DNA of 64,000 bases from Herbaspirillum sp. GW103 (lineage in GTDB: Bacteria > Pseudomonadota > Gammaproteobacteria > Burkholderiales > Burkholderiaceae_D), in NCBI RefSeq assembly GCF_000261365.1, contig NZ_AJVC01000004.1, positions 496,001 to 560,000 on the forward strand, written 5' to 3'. This document shows positions 39,333 to 48,005 of the stretch, piece after piece. Position 1 is the first letter of the stretch; every line of letters starts with the position of its first letter. Under the pieces are notes generated by a model that had not been told where the DNA came from, did not search any database, and saw nothing but the letters and a program-made list of their open reading frames with translations. The translations under genes were made by a program, and so were the position numbers.

Positions 39333-40184
39333 TTAGCGCAGGATCTCCGCGATCACGGCACGGCACACCGGACTGTCTCCATCAGCCAGAGGGAACAGCA
39401 CGGTGTAGTGATGCGTCCCCGGCACCACGTGATGCGCCACCACCTGCGGCCAGCAATTGGCCATCACGGCCGCCTGCAGGTGAAACTGCTCAGTCTCCAG
39501 TTCACCGATGATGGTATGCACGCGCGTACCCGCGGGCCCGGCCTGCAGCACCGGCGAGAGCGCATCCGCCCGCGGCTCATCCAGCGTGAGCGCCTTGTTC
39601 AGTGAAGTCGGAATCAGCGGCACCAGATCGAACACGCCACTGATGGCAAATACGGCCTGCACCGGCAACGCGCCCGCCTGCGCGGCAACGAAGGCCGCCA
39701 GATGACCGCCTGCCGAATGCCCTATCAGCGCGATGCGGTTGAGGTCGATGCCCAGTCGATCCGCCTGCTGCGCAAGGGTGGCAAGAAACACCCGCACCTC
39801 CGCCACCATGTCCTCGATGCGCGATTGCGGCGCCAGCGAATAATTGATCACCGCCACACTGATGCCCGCCTCGACATAGGGCGTGGCGATGAAACCGATA
39901 TCGCGCTTGTCGCCACCCTGCCAGTAGCCACCGTGAATGAAGACCAGCAAGGGCCGCTGCGCCCCTGCCGCCCGATAGAAATCGAATCGCTGCAGCGGTG
40001 CATCACCGTAGGCGATGTCGGACTCGGTCAGCAAGGTATTGGCAATGGCGGCGGTCGCCAGCTGCCACTGCTGCAGCACCTGCGGAAAATCCGGAAAGGC
40101 CGCCTTGAGGTTGTAACCCGCTTCGCACTCGGCGATGGGACAAACAACGCGGCGAGCGTCCGTCTTGACTTGATTGGGGAGCAT
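39333..40184 (-). CDS. Alpha/beta hydrolase with HGGYW motif, arylformamidase-like
   Basis: This 283-aa hydrolase has the oxyanion motif FIHGGYWQGGDK and the nucleophile elbow IGHSAGGHLA; a late GTHHY supplies a candidate catalytic His. The HGGYW form is that of eukaryotic-type kynurenine formamidases (arylformamidases), which remove a formyl group from N-formylkynurenine. It has no signal peptide, so it should be cytoplasmic. It lies 73 bp after livF on the same strand, at the end of the run that starts with a ring-hydroxylating dioxygenase, which suggests it prepares or processes the same aromatic substrate. A general esterase is the alternative. Confidence 0.82.
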   Translation of the reverse strand: MLPNQVKTDARRVVCPIAECEAGYNLKAAFPDFPQVLQQWQLATAAIANTLLTESDIAYGDAPLQRFDFYRAAGAQRPLLVFIHGGYWQGGDKRDIGFIATPYVEAGISVAVINYSLAPQSRIEDMVAEVRVFLATLAQQADRLGIDLNRIALIGHSAGGHLAAFVAAQAGALPVQAVFAISGVFDLVPLIPTSLNKALTLDEPRADALSPVLQAGPAGTRVHTIIGELETEQFHLQAAVMANCWPQVVAHHVVPGTHHYTVLFPLADGDSPVCRAVIAEILR

Positions 40185-40194
40185 TCAGTTTTCC

Positions 40195-40230
40195 TTAACG
40201 CTGTTTGCAACAGCATTAAACCTGCGTTAA
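40195..40230. repeat. Nested inverted repeats between livF and the hydrolase gene
   Basis: TTAACGC at 40195-40201 and GCGTTAA at 40224-40230 are inverted copies; inside them GCTGTT (40200-40205) and AACAGC (40209-40214) form a tight hairpin. This may tune expression of the hydrolase relative to the transporter, or serve as an operator. No T-run follows on either strand. Confidence 0.4.
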
Positions 40231-40257
40231 TGGATCAATATCCGCGCAACAAGCGTC

Positions 40258-40964
<707 letters not shown>

Positions 40965-40968
<4 letters not shown>

Positions 40969-41732
40969 GGCGTTTCCTCCTCGCCCAGGTAGGCCAGCTT
41001 GACCTCGGCATTGGCGCGGATCTCCTCCACGCTGCCAGTGGCCAGCACCGCGCCCTGCACCAACACCGTCATGCGGTCGGCCAGGGCGAAGACGGCCTCC
41101 ATGTCATGTTCCACCAGCACCACCGTCAGCTCCTGCTTGAGGGACTGGATCAGCGCGATCATGTCGCCGGACTCCTCATGCCCCATGCCGGCCATCGGTT
41201 CATCCATCAACAGCACACGCGGACCGCAGGCGATGGCCAGGCCCACATCCAGCCGCCGCCGCGCACCATGCGACAGTTGCGACGACAACTGATGCGCCAC
41301 CTGCTCCAGTCCCACGCGCCGCGCCACCGTCATCGCCGCCTCGCGGACCGCCCGATCAGTGGCGCTGGCATGGAAGAAACCATAGCTGCGATGCTGTCCG
41401 CGCTGCACCGCCACCTGCAGGTTCTCCAGCACGCTCAGTTCATCGAACACGCTGGTGATCTGGAAGGAGCGCACCAATCCCGCTGCCACGCGCGCCTGTT
41501 CGGCATGAACATGCACGGGCTGGCCGAACAGATAGACCTCGCCAGCATCGGCGGCCAGTGCACCGGACAGCAGCGACAGCAAGGTCGTCTTGCCTGCGCC
41601 GTTGGGGCCGATGATGGCGTGGACGTGTCCTGCCGCAATCTCCAGATCCACATCACGCGTGGCCGCCAGACCACCGTAGTTCTTCTTCAGGCCCTTGACC
41701 GCGAGGGCAGGCGCTGCCTGTTCATGCACCAT
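40965..41732 (-). CDS. livG: Branched-chain-type ABC transporter ATP-binding protein LivG
   Basis: This 255-aa ATPase has Walker A IIGPNGAGKTTLLSLL, signature QLSHGARRRLDVGLAI and Walker B VLLMDEPMAGM. The signature has SHG in place of SGG, as in many aromatic-substrate members of this family. It overlaps livM by 11 bases and livF by four, so the transporter genes are tightly coupled. Confidence 0.93.
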
Positions 41733-42675
41733 GCTGCTCTCCCTTCTTCAGGGTCTCGCCGATGGAGGCCAGCGAGCTGATGCCGCGCGGTGCCACCATG
41801 ACCACCAGCAAGAGGATCAGGCCGACATGGATCTGCCAGTATTCAAAATGGGTGGACAAGACTTCCTCCAGCAACAGGAAAGCAGCCGCGCCCAGCAGGC
41901 CACCGTAGAAATACCCGACCCCGCCCAGCGCCACCATCACCAGCAGGATGCCGGACTGCGACCAGTGCAACAGCTTGGGGCTGGCAAAGAGATTGCTCAT
42001 GCCGATGAGGCTGCCGGCCAGTCCTGCAATGACCGCTGCAATGACGAACGCTGCCAGCTTGTAGCGCAGCGCCGGATAGCCGATGGCCAAGGCGCGCCTT
42101 TCATTCTGCCGGATCGCATTCAAGGCCAGTCCGAAGCGCGAGGCCAGGAGCCGCTGCAGCAGCACCAGGCTGGCCACCAGCCAGGCCAGCACCACCCAAT
42201 AGAAGGCGTTGTCGCCGCTCATGTCGAGCCCGAAACCCAGCAACGGACGCGCCGCGACCTGCAGGCCATCATCACCGCCGTAATACCGGAAGCCGACGAA
42301 GAAGTAGTAGAACAACTGCGCCAGCGCCATGGTGATCATGATGAAATACACGGCCCGTGTGCGCAGTGCGATCACGCCAATCACCACGCCCACGAGGGCC
42401 GTCACCAGCGCTGCCAGCAGCCAGATCAGCCAGGCGCTGGTGAGTCCATGGAAACTGGCGATGGCCGTGACATACGCGCCCAGCCCGAAGAACACCGCGT
42501 GACCAAAGCTGACCATGCCACCGTAGCCAAGAATGAAATTGAGGCTGGCCGCCACCATCGCGAAGATCAGGATGCGGGTGAGCACGCCGATGTAGTACTC
42601 CATGCCGCTGGCCTGCGCCAGCAGTGGCAGCAGCACCGCCAGGACAATCAGCAGGGGAACGAAAAGACGCCGCAT
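41722..42675 (-). CDS. livM: Branched-chain-type ABC transporter permease LivM
   Basis: This 317-aa polytopic inner-membrane permease has the LivM sequence blocks NFILGYGGMVSFGHAVFFGLGAY and RENERRALAIGY-like RQNERRALAIGYPALRYKL. Some ten hydrophobic helices are visible. It pairs with LivH, encoded 8 bp upstream. Confidence 0.93.
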   Translation of the reverse strand: MRRLFVPLLIVLAVLLPLLAQASGMEYYIGVLTRILIFAMVAASLNFILGYGGMVSFGHAVFFGLGAYVTAIASFHGLTSAWLIWLLAALVTALVGVVIGVIALRTRAVYFIMITMALAQLFYYFFVGFRYYGGDDGLQVAARPLLGFGLDMSGDNAFYWVVLAWLVASLVLLQRLLASRFGLALNAIRQNERRALAIGYPALRYKLAAFVIAAVIAGLAGSLIGMSNLFASPKLLHWSQSGILLVMVALGGVGYFYGGLLGAAAFLLLEEVLSTHFEYWQIHVGLILLLVVMVAPRGISSLASIGETLKKGEQHGA

Positions 42676-42683
42676 GACACTCC

Positions 42684-43598
42684 TCAGGTACGGGCAGGGA
42701 ACAGACCACTGGGGCGCCAGAACAGCACCGCGATCATCACCAGGTAGATCATCATCGAGCCCAGCGCGGGGCCGACCGAGGCCGCTGCATCGGCGCTCAG
42801 GAACAGCGCGAAGAGCTGCGGCAGCAGGCTGCGTCCCAGCGTATCGACTACGCCCACGATGAGTGCGCCGATGGCCGCGCCCGGCACCGAACCGATGCCG
42901 CCGATGACCACCACCACGAAGGCCAGGATCAGCACGTCATCCCCCATGCCGGCCTGCACCGCCACCAGCGGGCCGAGCATGATCCCGGCCAGCGCCGCCA
43001 GCAGCAGCCCGAAGCTGAACACCAGCCGGAACAGCAGACGGATGTTGATGCCCATGGCCGTGACCATCTCCAGATTGTTGGCCCCGGCGCGCACCCACAT
43101 GCCGATGCGCGTGCGGTTGATGAGGAAATACAGCGCCACGGCTACCACCACGCCCACTGCCATCACCAGCAGGCGATAGCTGGAATAGGGCAGTCCGAAC
43201 AAATTGACCGGACCGGCGAAGGCCGGCGGCATGTTCAGCGGCAATGGCTGCGGCCCCCAGATCATGCGCACGCCATCATTGAAGATCAGGATGAAGGCGA
43301 AGGTCGCCAGCACGTGGACCATATGGTCCTTCTTGTAGAGTCGCCGGAACACCAGCCACTCCAGCAGGAAGCCCAGCGCCGCCGTGACTGGCAAGGCCAC
43401 CAGCAGGCCCAGCCAGAACGAGCCGCTGGCCCCGGCCACCACCGCCGCCACGTAGGCGCCGATCATGAAGAAGCTGCCATGGGCCAGGTTGACGAAGTTC
43501 ATCACGCCAAAGATCAGCGTCAATCCCGATGCGATCAGGAACAGCATGACACCGAACTGCAGGCTGTTGAGCACCTGCTCGAAGATCAGATTACCCAA
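42684..43598 (-). CDS. livH: Branched-chain-type ABC transporter permease LivH
   Basis: This 304-aa permease has the LivH block LTLIFGVMNFVNLAHGSFFM and GGIGSVPGAAIGALIVGVVD near the C-terminus. The start is a TTG at 43598 (MGNLIFEQVLNSLQFG), with GAGGAT about 8 bp upstream; no ATG fits. It begins 12 bp after the substrate-binding protein gene. Confidence 0.93.
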   Translation of the reverse strand: MGNLIFEQVLNSLQFGVMLFLIASGLTLIFGVMNFVNLAHGSFFMIGAYVAAVVAGASGSFWLGLLVALPVTAALGFLLEWLVFRRLYKKDHMVHVLATFAFILIFNDGVRMIWGPQPLPLNMPPAFAGPVNLFGLPYSSYRLLVMAVGVVVAVALYFLINRTRIGMWVRAGANNLEMVTAMGINIRLLFRLVFSFGLLLAALAGIMLGPLVAVQAGMGDDVLILAFVVVVIGGIGSVPGAAIGALIVGVVDTLGRSLLPQLFALFLSADAAASVGPALGSMMIYLVMIAVLFWRPSGLFPART

Positions 43599-43610
43599 GG
43601 TGCACCATCC

Positions 43611-44789
43611 TCAAGGCATCCTGCATTGACCGACATAGGCGTCGACGTGATCGGGCAAGAGCGTCTGGGTCATGTTGTTGACGTACTTGCCGTCAGCCCC
43701 CTTGGTCACCACCCGGGCATATTGATTCTGGATCGGGAAGTGATTGGCCGCAAACTTGAAGCCACCGCGCACCGACTTGAAGTTGGCCGCCTTGATGGCC
43801 GCAATCAGCGCCTCGCGATTCTCGACCTTGCCACCAATGGCCTTGACGGCGCTGTCGATCAGCATGGCCGCGTCATAGGCCTGGGAGGCGAACATCGACG
43901 GCTGGTGGCCATACTCTTTGACATAGGCCGCCACGAAGGCGCGGTTCTGTTCATTGGGCAGGTCGGCCGACCACTGGCCGGTGTTGGCCACACCCGCGAT
44001 CAGGTCGCCGTTGGAGAGCATCTGCTGGTCGGCGTCATAGGCGGGCATCACGCGCACGATCTTCGTATCCATGCCGGCGGCCGCGTATTGCTTGACGAAG
44101 TTCACGCCCATGCCGCCCGGCAGGAAGAAATACAGGGCATCGATATTGGCCGCGCGCAACTGCGCGATCTCGGTGGCGAAATCAAGCTGGCCGAGTTTGG
44201 GAAAGAGTTCCAGCGCGGGATCCTTCTTCAGGAAACGCTTGAAACCAGCCGAGGCATCCTTGCCCGCCGGATAGTTGGGAGCGATGATGGCCACACGCTG
44301 GTAGCCCTTGTCGGCCATCAGCTTGCCGGCCGCTTCATGCGCCGCATCGTTCTGGTAGCTGGCACTGAAGAAATAGGGATTGCAGCCGGCACCGGCCAGT
44401 TGCGCAGGACCGGCATTGGCACTGACCACCACGGTCTTGCTGGCGAAGGCCACCGGGGCCACCGCCAAGAGGATGTTGGAATAGACGAAGCCACTGAGGA
44501 TATCAACCTTCTCGCGCTTGATGAGACGGTCCGCGCCCTGCTTGGCGGCATCAGGGCTGAACTGGTCATCGACCACGATGACTTCGGCAGGCACGCCGCC
44601 GAGCTTGTTGCCCAGCATCTTCATGGCCAGCATGAAGCCTTCGCGCTCATCCACGCCGGGCGCACTGGCCGGGCCGCTCAGGGTGGTCAGGAAACCCACC
44701 TTCACCACATCGGCCGCCTGCGCGGACAGGCTTGCACCCGTCGCCATCGCCATCATTACCGCCCCTGCCACTTTCGTGAGTCGATTCAT
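43611..44789 (-). CDS. ABC transporter periplasmic substrate-binding protein
   Basis: This 392-aa protein has a cleaved signal peptide (MNRLTKVAGAVMMAMATGA through SLSAQAA) and a type I periplasmic binding fold (VKVGFLTTLSGPASAPGVDE, DVLSGF-like VDILSGFVYSNILLAVAPVA, AIIAPNYPAGKDASAGFKRF). This LivJ-like family often binds aromatic acids or amides in catabolic clusters. The ATG at 44789 follows AGAGGGGAA; the upstream frame is not signal-like. It is the first of the five transporter genes. Confidence 0.92.
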   Translation of the reverse strand: MNRLTKVAGAVMMAMATGASLSAQAADVVKVGFLTTLSGPASAPGVDEREGFMLAMKMLGNKLGGVPAEVIVVDDQFSPDAAKQGADRLIKREKVDILSGFVYSNILLAVAPVAFASKTVVVSANAGPAQLAGAGCNPYFFSASYQNDAAHEAAGKLMADKGYQRVAIIAPNYPAGKDASAGFKRFLKKDPALELFPKLGQLDFATEIAQLRAANIDALYFFLPGGMGVNFVKQYAAAGMDTKIVRVMPAYDADQQMLSNGDLIAGVANTGQWSADLPNEQNRAFVAAYVKEYGHQPSMFASQAYDAAMLIDSAVKAIGGKVENREALIAAIKAANFKSVRGGFKFAANHFPIQNQYARVVTKGADGKYVNNMTQTLLPDHVDAYVGQCRMP

Positions 44790-44847
44790 GCCTGGATTCC
44801 CCTCTAGATTCTTTGGTTTGAATTCGGTGTGAAGCTGAAAACGCAGC

Positions 44848-44878
44848 GGCGCGTGAAACCTGGATTTCACTGCGCGCC
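44848..44878. repeat. Hairpin between the reductase gene and the transporter genes
   Basis: GTGAAA and TTTCAC form a perfect 6-bp stem around CCTGGA, extended by GGCGCG and CGCGCC with a three-base bulge. It stands in the 102-bp gap between the Rieske-reductase and binding-protein genes and has no following T-run. It may be a processing or attenuation hairpin that separates enzyme and transporter expression. Confidence 0.45.
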
Positions 44879-44891
44879 CCGGCTGGAATAA

Positions 44892-45965
44892 CTATTTCCG
44901 CAGGTCTGCTTTCGAGACGAAGGCATCCGCAAAGAAAGCTGTCCCGGGCAGGCCGCAGCTGGCCGTAAAATCGCGCCGCGCTGACTCTACCACGACCGGC
45001 GCGCCACAGGCATAGACCTGGTATGACTGCATCGCCGGCACATCCTGCATCACGGCCTGGTGGACCAAGCCGGTACGTCCGTTCCAGCCGCTGGCGGCAT
45101 CGGCCTCCGAGAGTACCGGCACGTAGTCAAACCACGGCAGGCTCGCCGCCCAGTCGCGGCAAAGTGCATCCAGATACAGGTCGGCGGCACGGCGGCCGCC
45201 CCAGTAAAGACGCATCGCGCGCGTGCTGCCGGTGGCGATGGCCTCTTCCACCAGTGCCTTGACCGGAGCAAATCCTGTGCCACTGGCCAGGAGGATCACC
45301 GGTTCCCTGCCCTCCCGCATGAAGAAGCTGCCGGCAGGTCCTTCGAGCGAGAACGGCTGCCCCGGCTGCATGCCGTTGAAGAGGCGGTCCGTGAACAGTC
45401 CGCCGGGCAGGTGGCGCACGTGCAGCTCCAGCAGGTCACTGCCATCCCGGGCATGCGTCGCCATGGAATAGCTGCGGCGCTGGCCGTCTTCCAGCAGCAG
45501 GTCGATGTATTGGCCGGCGCGATAGGACAAGGGCGCCGCACAGCGCAGGCGCAGGATCGCCACGTCCGGGGCGGCGCGCGTGATGCCTTCCAGCGTAGCC
45601 TGCACTTGCTGCAATGCCGGTGCGGCACTCGCTGCAGGGGCGGCATCACCCTCCACGCCCACGCCGATCTCAACCCGGCCTGCCACCACGCGCACCGGGA
45701 AGCTGCGCACCGCCTCGGTCACCGGCGCACAGCGCGGCGCACCACTGCGGATATCGAACAAGCCCTGATGCAGAGGACATTCAACACAGCCGTCCTCCAC
45801 GTAACCATCCGAGAGCTTGGCATTGCCGTGGGTACACAAATCCTTGAGCGCAAAAATTTCCTCACCCAGGCGGAACACCGCCACCGCCTGGCTGCCCGCG
45901 CGGGCCGCGGCCACTTCGCCCTCGGCGAAATCATCGGCATGGCCGACATCGAACCACTCGCTCAT
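44892..45965 (-). CDS. Rieske ferredoxin-FAD/NAD reductase fusion, dioxygenase electron supply
   Basis: This 357-aa protein combines two modules normally found on separate chains. Residues 1-105 are a Rieske ferredoxin with cluster ligands CTHG and CPLHQG. After a short Ala-rich linker, residues about 125-350 form a ferredoxin-NADP-reductase-type module with the FAD motif RRSYSMA and the nucleotide-binding ILLASGTGFAPVKAL. It should pass electrons from NAD(P)H through FAD to the Rieske cluster and on to the dioxygenase encoded just upstream (8 bp away). In BenC/AntC-type reductases the N-terminal cluster domain is instead plant-type. No separate ferredoxin gene is present. Confidence 0.9.
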   Translation of the reverse strand: MSEWFDVGHADDFAEGEVAAARAGSQAVAVFRLGEEIFALKDLCTHGNAKLSDGYVEDGCVECPLHQGLFDIRSGAPRCAPVTEAVRSFPVRVVAGRVEIGVGVEGDAAPAASAAPALQQVQATLEGITRAAPDVAILRLRCAAPLSYRAGQYIDLLLEDGQRRSYSMATHARDGSDLLELHVRHLPGGLFTDRLFNGMQPGQPFSLEGPAGSFFMREGREPVILLASGTGFAPVKALVEEAIATGSTRAMRLYWGGRRAADLYLDALCRDWAASLPWFDYVPVLSEADAASGWNGRTGLVHQAVMQDVPAMQSYQVYACGAPVVVESARRDFTASCGLPGTAFFADAFVSKADLRK

Positions 45966-45972
45966 GGCTGCC

Positions 45973-46473
45973 TCAGATCGGGGTGGCCAACAGGGTCGCT
46001 ACGCGCAGCGTGTCGTAGATCACGCGGCGGCGGGCGTAGCGCCAGCCTGCCTCGGTCTTGACCACGCGGTCCTCATAGCGGCCGGCCTGGTAGACGAAGG
46101 ACTCGCCGTTCTGCAAGGTCTGTACCACCACGTAGCTCGATTGCGCATCCACCGATCCGTCGGCGTTCTGCGTGAACACCAGCCCCGAGCTCATGTGGCG
46201 ATAGGTGTGCGCCTCGTAGATGTTGGCGTGGCGCAGCGAGAGCACGCGATCCTGCAGCATTTTCTTGCTGTCGCAATAGATGATGCCGATGGGCAGGCCG
46301 GCATCGGCGTTCTCGCGCGGCACGATTTCATACAGGCAATCGTCGGTGAAGAAATCCGGCCACTGCTCCAGGCGGTCATTGTCGAGCGCATGCACATAGC
46401 GCTCCTGCAGTTGGTGCAGCTCGAACCACAAGCTCATCTGTTCCATGTTTTGCATCTGCTTTGCCTCGCTCAT
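45973..46473 (-). CDS. andAd: Ring-hydroxylating dioxygenase small subunit, AndAd-like
   Basis: This 166-aa protein has the NTF2-like beta-subunit fold (LHQLQERYVHALDNDRLEQW, DCLYEIVPREN, RVLSLRHANIYEAHTYRHM). Beta subunits support the hexamer and sometimes substrate choice. The length is close to AndAd of the Burkholderia cepacia anthranilate dioxygenase. The ATG at 46473 overlaps the stop of the large-subunit gene by four bases. The symbol rests on size, composition and context. Confidence 0.83.
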   Translation of the reverse strand: MSEAKQMQNMEQMSLWFELHQLQERYVHALDNDRLEQWPDFFTDDCLYEIVPRENADAGLPIGIIYCDSKKMLQDRVLSLRHANIYEAHTYRHMSSGLVFTQNADGSVDAQSSYVVVQTLQNGESFVYQAGRYEDRVVKTEAGWRYARRRVIYDTLRVATLLATPI

Positions 46474-47750
46474 GCCTTCTCGATGGACGGGAAGCCCATC
46501 AGTTTCTGGTAGCCCATCCAGAACTTGCGGATCAGGCTTTCGGTAATCAGTGTGTCTTCCTGGTCGGGGTTGTCGCGCGCCATGTCGATCACCGAGCAAT
46601 GCTCAGGATCGCGGGCGGTACCACGCTGTACCAGTTCGGTCGCCTCGGTGTCTTCCATCGAGATGTAGCCGGCCGGGCCCACCAGGTTGGCCTGCTTGAT
46701 GCGCAGGGCGCGCAGCTCGGGGGTGTCGTCCTCGTAGCCGAAGAAGTGGAAGACCAGCTCGAAGTTGCTCGGGCCCTTGGGCAGCAACTGGCGCGCCACC
46801 AGGGTGTTATGGATCTGCTGCACCACCAGCTGCGGGAAGATGGGCTGGATGTGGTTGGTGGTCAGTTCCTCGAATTCCTTGATCTGGCCCAGCACCGACG
46901 GATCCTGCAGCGAGAAGCCCTCGTCGAAGGAGCGGATCTCCTGCTGCTTGTAGGCGTCCGCCGTCTCCACTTCATTCTTGGTGGCGGTGATGATGCTGTG
47001 CAGGCCGTGATGCTTGTCGGCCAGCGAGCGCGCCTTCATGCCCACGCGGAAGATGTTGAAGGTGGTGTGGAACAGGTGCAGCAGGCTGGCGTGATACGGG
47101 TCCTTGACGTTTTCCAGGTAGAGCTTCCAGTTCGACTTGGAATACTGGCGCGTGCAGCCGAGGTAGACGATGGGCTTGTGGAAGATGCGGTCGATCCACG
47201 GACGCATCTCGGCGCCGATGTAGTCCGGCAGCGATTCGACGGTCTCGCTGAAGGTGGCGAAGACCAGGCTCTTGTAGCTGTCCACGCGCAACTGGCGCAG
47301 GCCGTGGCACTTGGGATCGAAGTCCTTGGCCATGCCGGTGGCGCCCTTCTGGCCACGGCGGAAGGGGACGCCCAGCAGGTTGCCGCGCGCATCGAAACTC
47401 CACTGGTGATAAGCACAGCTGTGCGAACTGGCATTGCCGCGCGGAGTACGGCAGACGATGGCGCCACGGTGCGAGCACTTGTTGACCCAGGCGGCTAGGG
47501 TGCCATCTTCGGTGCGGGTGACTACCACCGGGGTATCGCCAACGAAGGTACTTTTGTAATCACCGTTGTTGGGGATCTCGGCTTCCAGCGCCAGGAAGCT
47601 CCAGGTCTGACCACGGTAGATGCGTTCCTGCTCCAGATCATAGACTTCCTTGGAGCTGAATACCTTGTAGGGCGTGCGCGCACCATCGGTGCGGGGGAAT
47701 TGCACCAGCGGTGCATAGCCTTGCTGTTCGAGTTGGATGGATGTGCTCAT
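46470..47750 (-). CDS. andAc: Ring-hydroxylating dioxygenase large subunit, AndAc-like
   Basis: This 426-aa oxygenase subunit has Rieske ligands CSHRGAIVC and CAYHQWSF, then the catalytic iron motif DPYHASLLHLFH. The large subunit holds the active site that inserts both atoms of O2 into the aromatic ring. With catB and catA divergent and no cis-diol dehydrogenase gene, the product is most simply catechol made without a dehydrogenase, as for anthranilate (or salicylate). Length and context favour anthranilate 1,2-dioxygenase of the And type; benzoate is less likely. First gene of the minus-strand catabolic run. Confidence 0.85.
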   Translation of the reverse strand: MSTSIQLEQQGYAPLVQFPRTDGARTPYKVFSSKEVYDLEQERIYRGQTWSFLALEAEIPNNGDYKSTFVGDTPVVVTRTEDGTLAAWVNKCSHRGAIVCRTPRGNASSHSCAYHQWSFDARGNLLGVPFRRGQKGATGMAKDFDPKCHGLRQLRVDSYKSLVFATFSETVESLPDYIGAEMRPWIDRIFHKPIVYLGCTRQYSKSNWKLYLENVKDPYHASLLHLFHTTFNIFRVGMKARSLADKHHGLHSIITATKNEVETADAYKQQEIRSFDEGFSLQDPSVLGQIKEFEELTTNHIQPIFPQLVVQQIHNTLVARQLLPKGPSNFELVFHFFGYEDDTPELRALRIKQANLVGPAGYISMEDTEATELVQRGTARDPEHCSVIDMARDNPDQEDTLITESLIRKFWMGYQKLMGFPSIEKA

Positions 47751-47797
47751 GCGAAGTCCTCATCGTTGGATGCCAGGCGGGAGCTGGACGATGAGCC

Positions 47798-47871
47798 ATC
47801 TTAGGCAAGCTGCACAAGGACGAATATCCGCCATTTGCATAGTTGAAGGGCAGTATTGTCCGTTTTTTGCA
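47798..47871 (-). promoter_or_regulatory. Dioxygenase operon promoter with XylS/AraC-type half-sites
   Basis: Read on the minus strand, TGCA-N6-GGATA (47839 down to 47825) matches the XylS/BenR/AntR half-site TGCA-N6-GGNTA exactly. A second copy, TGCA-N6-GGACA (47871 to 47857), has one mismatch and lies 32 bp upstream. A TAAGAT -10 box at 47803-47798 puts the -35 position at 47826-47821, so the proximal half-site overlaps it by two bases, as in the XylS-driven Pm promoter. The AraC regulator at 51552 is the likely activator. Confidence 0.65.
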
Positions 47872-47883
47872 GTCCGCGACGTT

Positions 47884-47949
47884 ATACCCAAAAGGTATGC
47901 AGCATGCCTGAATCGGTCTTGGACATTCGGGCAGCTTTGTTTCTATCAT
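47884..47949 (+). promoter_or_regulatory. catBA promoter with ATAC-N7-GTAT LysR-type site
   Basis: ATAC (47884-47887), seven bases, GTAT (47895-47898) is the exact CatM/BenM recognition pattern. Candidate -35 TTGGAC (47919-47924) and -10 TATCAT (47944-47949) are 19 bp apart and predict a start near 47956, so the site is centred near -65, the standard place for a LysR recognition site. The LysR gene at 50224 is the likely binder, with cis,cis-muconate as probable inducer. Confidence 0.7.
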
Positions 47950-48005
47950 CCAGTTCGAGTCAGCACTTGTCAGCTTTCGCCCTCTTTTTCTACACGGACA
48001 GCATC

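Noticed and set aside
46470..47750. Benzoate dioxygenase BenA as the identity of the large subunit
   Set aside because: A benD-like cis-diol dehydrogenase is absent and the reductase is not of the BenC layout, so anthranilate- or salicylate-type chemistry that yields catechol directly fits better. Benzoate is not strictly excluded.
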